A DNA stretch of 64,000 nucleotides from UBA4582 sp047629195 (GTDB lineage: Bacteria > Pseudomonadota > Gammaproteobacteria > Pseudomonadales > Azotimanducaceae), in the NCBI GenBank assembly GCA_047629195.1, contig JBLHWY010000002.1:1-64000 (forward strand), written 5' to 3'. This document shows, piece after piece, positions 51,455-59,990 of the stretch. The notes under the pieces were generated by a model. The model was not told the origin of the DNA and did not search any database. It saw nothing but the letters and a program-made list of their open reading frames with translations. The number at the start of each line of letters is the position of its first letter. The stretch's first letter is position 1. The translations under genes and the position numbers were made by a program.

Positions 51455-52261
51455 TTATTCAGCATGCGCTAGCAGTTCTTCGTCTGTCAGCTCAAGATAT
51501 TTCTTAAGATGGTGTACGCCGAGGTAAAACGGCAGGGTGTCAGCAAGTGCGACAAGTAATTTGAATACATAATTGCTACCCATCAAGAGGAACATGGTGC
51601 CTGCAGACATTGCACCGGCAATAAACTGTGCGCCAAAGGTAACTGCAACCACCATAAATGAGTCAACACCCTGGCTCGTCAGAGTGCTGCCATTATTGCG
51701 TAACCATAAATGTTTGCCATTGGTCAGTTTTTTCAAGAAATGAAATACATAAACATCACAGTATTGTGCGGCGATGTACGCGACCATCGAGGCTGTAACA
51801 GCGCCCGTTGTCGTTGCGTAGAGTAATGAAAACATTTCTACCGATCCGCTGACAGTATCTCCGTTGGGTAAACTGACGCTGCCAGCTAACGGGATCAGTT
51901 GCCAGGGGGGCTGCAGGTCTGGGCTAACCGAGGGCATCATGTTGCCGACCCACATGGTGCCAACAATAAACACATTTAGGCCGAGGCCAACGGTCACTAA
52001 AAAATTGGCCCGGGCGCGTCCGTACAATTCACTCACCAAATCAGTACATAAAAATGTAATAGGGTAGGGCAGAACGCCAACGGCAACCGCTAAGGGCCCA
52101 ATTTCTATAAAACGAGTAATACCAATTAAATTCAGCATCGTCATTGCGCTAAGAAATGTGCCAGCAAGCACCAGGAATACCTTTTCTCGCTTCTCGTGTA
52201 ATTCGGCGGAAATAATTCTTGGCACTATTTCTACCTTGTTTGTTATTTGATTGGATGTCAT
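51455..52261 (-). CDS. yhhQ: Queuosine-precursor transporter-type membrane protein (YhhQ/VUT family)
   Basis: 268 residues, six or more helices. The motifs TMLNLIGITRF, PITFLCTDLVSELYGR and AAQYCDVYVFHFLKK match the YhhQ family, which takes up 7-cyano-7-deazaguanine or 7-aminomethyl-7-deazaguanine for queuosine. AGGA lies 11 bases before the ATG. The nearby QueD-like gene (53012-53557) is a divergent relative of a queuosine enzyme, and the pairing is suggestive. Confidence 0.87.
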   Translation of the reverse strand: MTSNQITNKVEIVPRIISAELHEKREKVFLVLAGTFLSAMTMLNLIGITRFIEIGPLAVAVGVLPYPITFLCTDLVSELYGRARANFLVTVGLGLNVFIVGTMWVGNMMPSVSPDLQPPWQLIPLAGSVSLPNGDTVSGSVEMFSLLYATTTGAVTASMVAYIAAQYCDVYVFHFLKKLTNGKHLWLRNNGSTLTSQGVDSFMVVAVTFGAQFIAGAMSAGTMFLLMGSNYVFKLLVALADTLPFYLGVHHLKKYLELTDEELLAHAE

Positions 52262-52316
52262 TTGCGATTTGGTCCTATGATCTTATGTTCACTTCGCTTA
52301 AATGTTGAATGAAGGG

Positions 52317-53015
52317 TTAGCGCTCAATTTGGCCAAGATTTGCATGGATTACAGCGCCGTTAATAACGGGATTTTCTGCCGCAAACATTATTGTTGCTGC
52401 GATTTCTTCTGGAGTCACTAGGCGGCCAAAGGTACTTAATTCTGAAAGACTATTGATGACCTCTGTGTTTTCACCAACATGTGAGCGAAGCATTTCTGTG
52501 TCCGTAAAGCCAGGACAAATACAAGCAGTATGAATCCCCGTATTGGCAAGATCCTGACAGGTTGATCGCATCATACCGACAATTGCATGTTTACTGACGA
52601 CATAGCTGTACGTGTTCGCGACGGCCTTCTCCGATAGCGTTGAGCCAATATAGACGACGCTCGATCCAGGGCTCATTTTTGGCATTAGGATTTGATTAAG
52701 AATATGCGGGGCTACGACGTTGAGCTCTAGCGTATGCCGAAAGTCCGAAGTTTCGGTGGCACAGGCTGAGTTGCTTTTTAGTTCGGCTGCATTGTGTATG
52801 AGCGTTATTTCGCCTTCCAGTTTATGTTTTTCGGCGATAGTCGATAGCTTTGCAGCTGCATCGGGATTAGCTAGATCAATGTTGTAGTTCTCGACATCCG
52901 GGTGTGGGGCGTCTGTGCGTGATAAGTTAATGACCCGGTATTTGTTTTTTATAGCCAGACAAGCGACCTGAAATCCAATACCTTTACTCGCCCCTGTAAT
53001 TATGAGTGTTTTCAA
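52317..53015 (-). CDS. Short-chain dehydrogenase/reductase coupled to a QueD-like gene
   Basis: 232 residues with TTG start in a TTGA overlap with the upstream QueD-like stop and GGAG 7 bases before it, so translation is coupled. The SDR motifs TGASKGIG, NAAE and YVVSK are intact. Sepiapterin- or pteridine-reductase-type SDRs are often paired with PTPS homologues, which makes a pterin-like substrate plausible but not shown. The C-terminus is not the usual pteridine reductase end. Confidence 0.83.
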   Translation of the reverse strand: MKTLIITGASKGIGFQVACLAIKNKYRVINLSRTDAPHPDVENYNIDLANPDAAAKLSTIAEKHKLEGEITLIHNAAELKSNSACATETSDFRHTLELNVVAPHILNQILMPKMSPGSSVVYIGSTLSEKAVANTYSYVVSKHAIVGMMRSTCQDLANTGIHTACICPGFTDTEMLRSHVGENTEVINSLSELSTFGRLVTPEEIAATIMFAAENPVINGAVIHANLGQIER

Positions 53016-53557
53016 CTTTTACTCCAATGGGCAGATGCACCCTGTCCGGGACTTGAAAGAACTTTAACTGTGAGTTCAACAATGCCAGCGTCTGCAAGTT
53101 CAGGATGATTCAGCACTCGACCTAAAAAGTAATGAGAAAGTTCCTCGACTGTACTATTCGCAATTGGGAGAATAGTTAGATCTCTAGCCAAAAATGGTAT
53201 GCGTTCGCCATTGAATATGGCGTAGGTATAGTCGTTACCTTGTTCAATTTCGAGATAAGGCGAAAGTGACGGTAACACCACCTGTTCATCGATTTCATCG
53301 CACATTTTGCGCAACAGGCGTTTCAGGACTGCATAGTCGAATAGCAGCCCAGTGGTTGATAACGGCGCTGTCGCTTTGCATTCTATCTGGTAGTTGTGAC
53401 CGTGGAGGTCTTCTCGCTCAGTTGCATTAAAGATCGTAAAATGTGCGATCGAAAAGTTGTGTGCTTCTTTATTCAGTTCGATAGTGCTGAGCCTTGGAAG
53501 CCGTGTTTCTTTAGTTTTCTGATCAGATTTTTTCAATGTGTTCCTCGAAAATTTCAC
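53012..53557 (-). CDS. Divergent 6-pyruvoyl-tetrahydropterin synthase/QueD family protein
   Basis: 181 residues. The zinc ligands are conserved: H39 in FSIAHF and H52, H54 in HGHNY. Several catalytic positions differ from QueD/PTPS: there is no Cys before HGH but an acidic EDLHGH; the usual DH pair of the triad reads D90-E91; the late pterin-anchoring Glu (VxVxET in relatives) reads VLSSP. An insertion of about 30 residues (about 95-130) is also present. The Glu in the E-x2-HGH position resembles PTPS-III enzymes that work in folate synthesis, but the other changes do not follow that class. The annotated start is GTG; a TTG 7 codons later has GAGGA at 6 bases and may be the true start. Enzymatic role unresolved. 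Confidence 0.78.
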   Translation of the reverse strand: MKFSRNTLKKSDQKTKETRLPRLSTIELNKEAHNFSIAHFTIFNATEREDLHGHNYQIECKATAPLSTTGLLFDYAVLKRLLRKMCDEIDEQVVLPSLSPYLEIEQGNDYTYAIFNGERIPFLARDLTILPIANSTVEELSHYFLGRVLNHPELADAGIVELTVKVLSSPGQGASAHWSKS

Positions 53558-53730
53558 AAGTGCGTGTGCGGACTAAGTTATCTACCCCTAAGCGCGTGAC
53601 AAGGGTATGATTTTCTGAAAACTAATGGTAACCCATTTGCGTCTAGCAAGGGAGATGGGCACACTTGGTTATGGGTGATTAACGCACTCGTGCCATAGAT
53701 AAGTAGTCGTTAATATTTGGAGGAAAGCTA

Positions 53731-54507
53731 GTGAGACTGACCAATCTGAGTAGATCAGTAGAAGGAAAAATTGTCGTCGTTACCGGTGCAGCGAGCGGCA
53801 TGGGTAAAGCGACAGCACAGTTATTCGCGGATGAGGGTGCATTTGTCGCAGCGATTGATTTATCTGAAGATGCTTTGAACGTAGTGGTTGCGGAAATCAT
53901 AGCTGCTGGTAAAACTGCAAAAGCTTGGAGTTTGGATCTCGCTGATGAAGCAGCGATAAAACCGGTTTTTGATGATATCGCAGACCATTTTGGCGGCATT
54001 GATATATTGGTCAATAACGCTGGGATATCTCTCGGGACAGCGATTGATGCTGATGATTATTCTGCGATTTGGCATAAAAGTATTGCCGTACTGCTTACGG
54101 CGCATACCTTAACGATTCGAGCTTCATTGCCATACTTAAGAAAATCTGAGCATCCAAGGATTATCAACATTGCTTCGACTGAGGCCCTTGGAGCAACTAA
54201 GTTTGGTAGCCCTTATACTGCTGCTAAAGCGGGTGTCGCTGGTTTAACCCGTTCGCTTGCTGTGGAATTAGGCGGTGAGGCGATTACTGTCAATTGCGTC
54301 TGTCCAGGGCCGATTAACACAGGGATGACATCTGCGATTCCCGACGAGAACAAAGCAATTTTTGCTCGTCGACGGGTTGCATTGAAAAGATACGCAGACC
54401 CAGAAGAGGTGGCGCATGCGACGTTAAACTTTGCACTTCCCGCTTCTCAATTTATGACGGGTGTCACTCTGCCGGTTGATGGTGGCTTAACTATTCGAAA
54501 TGCATGA
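53731..54507 (+). CDS. Short-chain dehydrogenase/reductase
   Basis: 258 residues from a GTG with a strong GGAGGA 5-7 bases upstream. GAASGMGKA, NNAGISLG and YTAAK are intact; the end reads GVTLPVDGG. The stop overlaps the next gene's ATG (ATGA), so both are translated together. Substrate unknown. Confidence 0.9.
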   Translation: MRLTNLSRSVEGKIVVVTGAASGMGKATAQLFADEGAFVAAIDLSEDALNVVVAEIIAAGKTAKAWSLDLADEAAIKPVFDDIADHFGGIDILVNNAGISLGTAIDADDYSAIWHKSIAVLLTAHTLTIRASLPYLRKSEHPRIINIASTEALGATKFGSPYTAAKAGVAGLTRSLAVELGGEAITVNCVCPGPINTGMTSAIPDENKAIFARRRVALKRYADPEEVAHATLNFALPASQFMTGVTLPVDGGLTIRNA

Positions 54508-56297
54508 ACGTAGTCGCGTTTAATCGACATAGAATAGTACTACCTTGTGCTTTCGTCCTGGCGCTACTTAGCCTTACAATCTATCTCCCACATCTGTTCG
54601 GAGAAGGCGCCAAGATCGGGCATGACTACAGTTATTTTTTCCCTTATTTACTCAGTGGGCACTATTGGTTTCTAAACAACGGTTTTGATATTCCGTGGTT
54701 CACGCCAGCCCTCTGTGGCGGAATTCCGCATTTCCCAAACCCGCAATCGCTTTATTATTCAGCGCCGCAATTGTTTCTTCATCTGGTCGACCCGTTGGGT
54801 AGTATTGTCCTAACCTATTACTTGTTTGGAGGGTTGGGATTTCTAGGTGCTTACGGTTTAGCTAGTTTGCTTTTTCGACAACCGTTGATTGCAGTATTCG
54901 TTGGCCTAGCATTTATGACAAATGGATTCTTTCTGGCCCGAACGCAAGTGGGTCATCTTTCATTCCATGCTTTTATGCTTTTACCGCTAGTGTGTTATCT
55001 CCTGCTAGCGCCGGCGGAGCGATCTCACGGTGATTTGCTCTCAACAGATTGGCAACAGCGTTATTTGGGTCAGCAAACCCTCTTCCCGACGCTACTCGCG
55101 GGCTTGTGCCTCGCGTATTTTATCCATTCTGGTGCATCTGTCATCGTGGTCCCAACGGGTATGTGTCTCGTGTTGGTTTTGTGGCTCGTGAAACCAAAGT
55201 CCGTGGTCTGGGTCCGATTGGCGCTGGCCGGATTCATTGCGCTTTGTCTGAGTGCTAATAAGCTTGTAGCCGTCGCTCATTTTATGAATCTGTTTCCGAG
55301 AGATTTCTATCAGTTACCCGGATATGAAAACTTCCTTGTTACTTTCTATTCGATCCTGCGTGGATTAACCACGCCTATTTCTGGTGCCGAGTCTAATGCT
55401 TTGCTGTTGAATAGAGATTTTCTTTTTGGCGCAGAGGAGTTTGACTACCGCATCGGTATGTCGGTCTTAGTTGCTGCTTGCTCAGTGTTTTTCTGGCGCT
55501 CAGTTCTTCGAAAAAAGTGGAGTTATTTTTGGTTCCTAGGCGTTCTTTCGATACTTTTGATGCCCATATTCCTCAATACATACCACCCGGTCTGGCAGGC
55601 TACACTGAAAGATTTGCCATACTTTTCTACGGTTTCGAGCCTATCGCGCTGGAACCTGATTTATATGGTGTCAATAATTTTGCTGAGTGGATGGGTTTGG
55701 GGCAAGTTTTATCAGCGGTGGGGCGACATAACTGGTCTAGCCCTCCTGTTGAGCATCGCGGCGTTGATTGCTGCGCCGCTGCTGTCGGGTTATGACAAAG
55801 CCCCTAGAACCTATGATAGTTCTGTCATCACTGCAGCATTTAGCGATGTAAAAGGCACGTCAGAGGTACCTGTGATCTCGCATCTCGAAGAATCTTTGGT
55901 GAATGGCTTGCGTCTTAGTGTCATCGGTACGGGTGATGCTTTAACACGCGGTGTTTCGCAGGTTGTTTGTAATGAACCTGTTTTTGGTTACAGACTTGAA
56001 GGCTTCAGATTAGATCCCGTGTTTCCGGGAGACGTTTTTGCTATTCATAGCGGTGCTTATAATTTTTATCGACCCGACTGTCTATTATTTCCCACTGAAA
56101 ACCAGTGCGTTAAAGGCACTCGGTTTAGTCCAAATGCGACAGATCAATTGAGTCGGCTTGTCAGTTGGACGCCCATTGATTTTCAACAGCCGATTGCGCA
56201 GAAAATCGCAGGTGTGGTGACAATCATTTCAGTATGGCTTGTTTGTCTTTACCTGGTTTATCGGGGTGGCTGGTTTCTTTTTCGGTTGTTTAGATAG
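54504..56297 (+). CDS. Large polytopic membrane protein, probable GT39/GT-C-type glycosyltransferase
   Basis: 597 residues with 11 or more predicted helices. The first periplasmic loop contains GEGAKIGHDYSYFFPY and the pattern NNGFDIPWFTPALCGG, with acidic residues where GT-C enzymes place their catalytic Asp/Glu. The family is not certain; it may be a YfhO-like or PMT-like protein. Coupling with an SDR gene by a 4-base overlap mirrors the SDR-GT39 pair at 47652-49869. Donor and acceptor unknown. Confidence 0.68.
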   Translation: MNVVAFNRHRIVLPCAFVLALLSLTIYLPHLFGEGAKIGHDYSYFFPYLLSGHYWFLNNGFDIPWFTPALCGGIPHFPNPQSLYYSAPQLFLHLVDPLGSIVLTYYLFGGLGFLGAYGLASLLFRQPLIAVFVGLAFMTNGFFLARTQVGHLSFHAFMLLPLVCYLLLAPAERSHGDLLSTDWQQRYLGQQTLFPTLLAGLCLAYFIHSGASVIVVPTGMCLVLVLWLVKPKSVVWVRLALAGFIALCLSANKLVAVAHFMNLFPRDFYQLPGYENFLVTFYSILRGLTTPISGAESNALLLNRDFLFGAEEFDYRIGMSVLVAACSVFFWRSVLRKKWSYFWFLGVLSILLMPIFLNTYHPVWQATLKDLPYFSTVSSLSRWNLIYMVSIILLSGWVWGKFYQRWGDITGLALLLSIAALIAAPLLSGYDKAPRTYDSSVITAAFSDVKGTSEVPVISHLEESLVNGLRLSVIGTGDALTRGVSQVVCNEPVFGYRLEGFRLDPVFPGDVFAIHSGAYNFYRPDCLLFPTENQCVKGTRFSPNATDQLSRLVSWTPIDFQQPIAQKIAGVVTIISVWLVCLYLVYRGGWFLFRLFR

Positions 56298-56449
56298 GGC
56301 GGCTGTGGCGGAAAGAATTGAAAGAAATGATTGAATTTTATTCTTAGCTGGGTAAAATTCCGCCGGCTAAGCCGCGCCTCCCCCCTGACTATCGCTATTA
56401 AATTGTCCATAGTCATTAATCTGTCATTATTTCTCCGCAGGAACACTCC

Positions 56450-58345
56450 ATGTCCGAGTTAGAAACCCCCACCGTATCGTTTGATGACCTAGGGCTGTCA
56501 AGCGACGTACTCGCCGCCGTAAATGAAGTGGGTTACGAGACGCCATCGCCAATTCAGGCTTTGACTATCCCGCACCTGATGCAAGGAACAGATTTGCTTG
56601 GGCATGCGCCGACGGGGACCGGAAAAACAGCTGCTTTTGCTTTGCCGCTCCTTTCACGTCTTGATATGACGTCGAAGAAAGTTCAGGTGATGGTGTTGGC
56701 GCCGACTCGGGAGCTGGCAATTCAGGTTGCCGAAGCATTTCAGCGCTACGCCTCGAAAATTCAAGGCTTCCACGTTTTACCCGTATACGGCGGTCAGCCT
56801 TATTTAGGGCAAATTAAAGCACTGCAGCGCGGTGTTCAGGTGGTGGTTGGCACACCTGGCAGAGTTATGGATCACATGCGTAAAGGTACTCTGAAGCTGG
56901 ATCACCTTCAGGCGCTCGTGCTTGATGAAGCAGACGAAATGTTGAATATGGGCTTTCTGGAAGACGTGGAGTGGGTGCTTGAACAGACTCCACAAGGCAG
57001 ACAGATAGCGTTGTTTTCAGCGACCATGCCGAAAGAAATTAAGCGAGTTGCTGACAAACATCTTAACAACCCGCAAGAAATAAGGATAAAGACAAAAACT
57101 GCTACTGCCGACACGATTAGACAGCGTTATTGGCAGGTCAGCAATATGCACAAGCTTGATGCCCTGACGCGTATTCTTGAGGTAGAAACCTTTGATGCGA
57201 TGCTTATGTTTGTTCGGACCAAAATTCAGACCGTCGAGTTGGCACAAAAGCTGGAAGCTCGTGGTTATTCTGCCGCAGCGCTTAATGGCGACATGATACA
57301 AAAGACGCGCGAGCAGATGGTGGATCGGCTAAAGAAAGGCTCTTTGGATATTCTGGTTGCAACAGATGTAGCGGCGCGCGGGTTAGATGTTGAGCGGATC
57401 ACTCACGTGATTAACTACGATATTCCCAATGATACTGAGGCCTACATTCATCGTATTGGTCGGACAGGCCGGGCGGGGAGAACAGGCGATGCCATTCTAT
57501 TCGTCTCTCCTCGAGAGCAGCGCATGTTGAAAGCTATTGAACGTGCGACTAAGCAGAAGATTGACCCGTTGGAATTGCCAACAACGGAAATGGTCAATAA
57601 CAAGCGGATTGCAGATTTTAAACAAAGCATCAGCGATACCATCGCCGGTGGCCGTTTGGAATTTATGCAGGGCATTCTTGAGCAGTTTCAACAAGAACAC
57701 GATATACCAGCGTTGGAGATTGCTGCTGCACTTGCAAAAATGTCCTTGGGTGATCGCTCTTTGCTGTTAGTCGAGAAGAAAGCGCGGAAAGTAAAGGAAC
57801 GTAGTGAGAGTCGATCATCTGATGATCGTTTTAAAGAGAAGGGAGATTCCAACCGCAACCCGGGTAGCAGAAATTCTAAAGAAGGATCTAGCGACCGACC
57901 TGACGAGAAGTTTAAAAAGCCTCGACGAGACACTAGCCAAGCCGAGCCACGTAGAAATAGGGATAGAAAAGATTCTGCTCCTCCGGAGGGCATGGAGAGG
58001 TTTCGGATTGCCGTGGGTCACATACATGAGGTTCAACCTGGCAATATTGTTGGCGCGATCGCAAACGAATCGGGTCTTGATGCTGAACACATCGGCCATA
58101 TCAATATCCAAGAAGACCACAGTCTTATCGACTTACCGATGGGCATGCCAAAAGACATCTTCCGTGATCTAAAGAAGGCTTGGGTGTGTGGCAGAAAGCT
58201 TGATATCGTTCGGTTGAAAGAATACTCAGAGGGTGGAACACCGTCAGAACCGGATACAACATCAACAATCCCAAAAGCTAAAAAGTCTAGCTCGAAGGAT
58301 AAAAAGCCTCGCAAAGTAAGAAAGTCGAATAGCGACGAGGACTAG
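56450..58345 (+). CDS. deaD: DEAD-box RNA helicase DeaD/CsdA
   Basis: 631 residues. Helicase motifs in order: Q motif (ETPSPIQA), Walker A APTGTGKT (about 52-59), PTRELAIQ, TPGRVMD, DEAD (about 160), SAT (about 189), and HRIGRTGRAG (about 333). A charged Arg/Ser linker (about 430-515) precedes a DbpA-type RNA-binding domain (MERFRIAVGHIHEVQPGNIVG) and a Lys-rich tail. CsdA remodels RNA and ribosomes in the cold. AGGAA lies 7 bases before the ATG. A 150-base leader is upstream; a possible cold-shock leader was not recognised. Confidence 0.95.
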   Translation: MSELETPTVSFDDLGLSSDVLAAVNEVGYETPSPIQALTIPHLMQGTDLLGHAPTGTGKTAAFALPLLSRLDMTSKKVQVMVLAPTRELAIQVAEAFQRYASKIQGFHVLPVYGGQPYLGQIKALQRGVQVVVGTPGRVMDHMRKGTLKLDHLQALVLDEADEMLNMGFLEDVEWVLEQTPQGRQIALFSATMPKEIKRVADKHLNNPQEIRIKTKTATADTIRQRYWQVSNMHKLDALTRILEVETFDAMLMFVRTKIQTVELAQKLEARGYSAAALNGDMIQKTREQMVDRLKKGSLDILVATDVAARGLDVERITHVINYDIPNDTEAYIHRIGRTGRAGRTGDAILFVSPREQRMLKAIERATKQKIDPLELPTTEMVNNKRIADFKQSISDTIAGGRLEFMQGILEQFQQEHDIPALEIAAALAKMSLGDRSLLLVEKKARKVKERSESRSSDDRFKEKGDSNRNPGSRNSKEGSSDRPDEKFKKPRRDTSQAEPRRNRDRKDSAPPEGMERFRIAVGHIHEVQPGNIVGAIANESGLDAEHIGHINIQEDHSLIDLPMGMPKDIFRDLKKAWVCGRKLDIVRLKEYSEGGTPSEPDTTSTIPKAKKSSSKDKKPRKVRKSNSDED

Positions 58346-58387
58346 CTCAAGATAAGATCTAGTCCTTTCAGTCTTAGCACAAACTAA

Positions 58388-58401
58388 ACTTGTACAAGTT
58401 A
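58388..58401. repeat. 14-bp perfect palindrome between convergent genes
   Basis: AACTTGTACAAGTT lies in the 60-base gap between deaD and the patatin gene, which face each other. It lacks a loop and a U tract, so it is not a good terminator; it could be a protein-binding site or chance. Confidence 0.5.
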
Positions 58402-58405
58402 AGGC

Positions 58406-59893
58406 TCAGGTTTTTGCTTGCTTGGTACTACGTGTTCTCTTCTTATAGAACTTCTTGATGTTGTGGTTTGTGTGATTGTCGAGTATGTGATCAAGAGTTC
58501 GGCCAATTTTAGTCGATATTCGAATTCGCTCAAGTTGAGGCCAGGTAGATTTTTCGCCTTCGGTCACGAGTTCCTCTATTTCTTTTGCTGATAGTTGCGC
58601 GAGTAACTTTTGCGGATCAATGAAACCTAGGTTCGGGACTATATTGATATCGCCCGTGTAGTCTTGTGCCATCAGTGAATGAAACATGCTCATGGCTTGT
58701 CCGGCACTGGGTATTTGCCTGAGATATTTTCTGCTGAATTGCTCGCTGGACTTGAGCATCTCTCGAGTAGCGTGTCGCATGATCGACTTGGTGCTACTTG
58801 GCAGGGGAATGAGTCTGTCACTATTTAGCATGGCGAGAGAGAGCGGGTTGGCTTGGCTCACGATGTAGTGATTAACAGCATATAGTCTTGATAACCGCTT
58901 GGCGGGTAAGTCATCAGTGACGGAGCCATCAACCCAACGACGATTAGGCAGATAGGGTTGGGGTTCGCCGTAAACATTCTTCGCCATCAACATCACCGGA
59001 GGAAATACGCCGGGAACTGCGCAAGATGCCGTCACTGCACTTCGGATGTAAACGTTGGGAGAGGTTACCGCATTCATCAAGCGGGAGCTCTGGTTTTCCT
59101 CATGCGGTGCAATTGTGACGCTGATTGAACGCCCTGTTTTTTCGTACGCTTCCTGAAATGTCATATTCGGGATAAAACGTTCTAACATAACGCGCAGTTG
59201 ATCGGGATCGACCTGAGGGCGAACAAGACCCCAAGGATGCCGCTCTTGTTCATCTTCTATTGGTGACTGAAAGAGGTCTGTTTCGAAGAGTTCCGTTAAT
59301 TCTTCGGTTGTGTGAGTGCCGAGCAGAGAGGCGAAAATAGATCCCGCACTCGAACCAGAAATAACATCTGGCAGCATATCGTGCTCAATCAGGACTTTAC
59401 CGACGCCGTGATGAAAATGGCCTAGTGACCCCGCACCGCTCATCATTAGTGCTGAACGTCCAAAACATAGACGGGCGCGATGAAAGAAATCTATTTTGTC
59501 TTCGTGGTTGAGTTCGTCGCTTTCAGGCAAAGACTCGATATGACGCAGTGCATCAACGACTTCGTCTACATAGTCTGTGATGAGTTTTTTTGTGCCGAAC
59601 TTAGCTTTTTCATACAGAGCGTCGTTGCCGATGCCACCCTGATTTCCATGTATGCCCTCATTTAACGAGAACAGAAGACCAACGTCATCATGGTTAGCAC
59701 GGAGTTTTCTGAGTTCGTCGAGTCTGTACTGGATATTTGCATAGTCATATTTGGTCGAGGTCGGTTCTAATTTCCACTTATCCATGCCTGTGGCTTCGTC
59801 GTGGGCCATAGCCAAGGCTTGCCATTCTTCATAACTTTTAGCGCGGCTTAAATCCCGGTCTAACCGGGAATGACTGGATTTGAGTGACAACAT
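58406..59893 (-). CDS. Patatin-like phospholipase with DUF3336 N-terminal region
   Basis: 495 residues from the ATG at 59893, with AAGGA 10 bases upstream (a longer frame to 59962 has no ribosome-binding site). The catalytic dyad is Ser in GSSAGS (about residue 181) and Asp in DGSVTDD (about 321); the oxyanion loop GAGSLGHFHHG is near 154. The N-terminal 150 residues match the DUF3336 domain seen before patatin domains in lipid-droplet lipases. The enzyme hydrolyses phospholipid or triacylglycerol ester bonds. No signal peptide. Confidence 0.9.
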   Translation of the reverse strand: MLSLKSSHSRLDRDLSRAKSYEEWQALAMAHDEATGMDKWKLEPTSTKYDYANIQYRLDELRKLRANHDDVGLLFSLNEGIHGNQGGIGNDALYEKAKFGTKKLITDYVDEVVDALRHIESLPESDELNHEDKIDFFHRARLCFGRSALMMSGAGSLGHFHHGVGKVLIEHDMLPDVISGSSAGSIFASLLGTHTTEELTELFETDLFQSPIEDEQERHPWGLVRPQVDPDQLRVMLERFIPNMTFQEAYEKTGRSISVTIAPHEENQSSRLMNAVTSPNVYIRSAVTASCAVPGVFPPVMLMAKNVYGEPQPYLPNRRWVDGSVTDDLPAKRLSRLYAVNHYIVSQANPLSLAMLNSDRLIPLPSSTKSIMRHATREMLKSSEQFSRKYLRQIPSAGQAMSMFHSLMAQDYTGDINIVPNLGFIDPQKLLAQLSAKEIEELVTEGEKSTWPQLERIRISTKIGRTLDHILDNHTNHNIKKFYKKRTRSTKQAKT

Positions 59894-59990
59894 ACTTAAA
59901 ACATCCTTGATGAAACTGGCTATGTTGCAGTGCAGTATAGTTCTAAAAGTTATCGTGGTCACTAAGCAAATAAAGAATTACAGGCGGATA

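Noticed and set aside
53012..53557. The QueD-like gene as a decayed pseudogene
   Set aside because: The frame is full length, zinc ligands are conserved, and it is translationally coupled to a healthy SDR gene; changes are substitutions with an added segment, not breaks.
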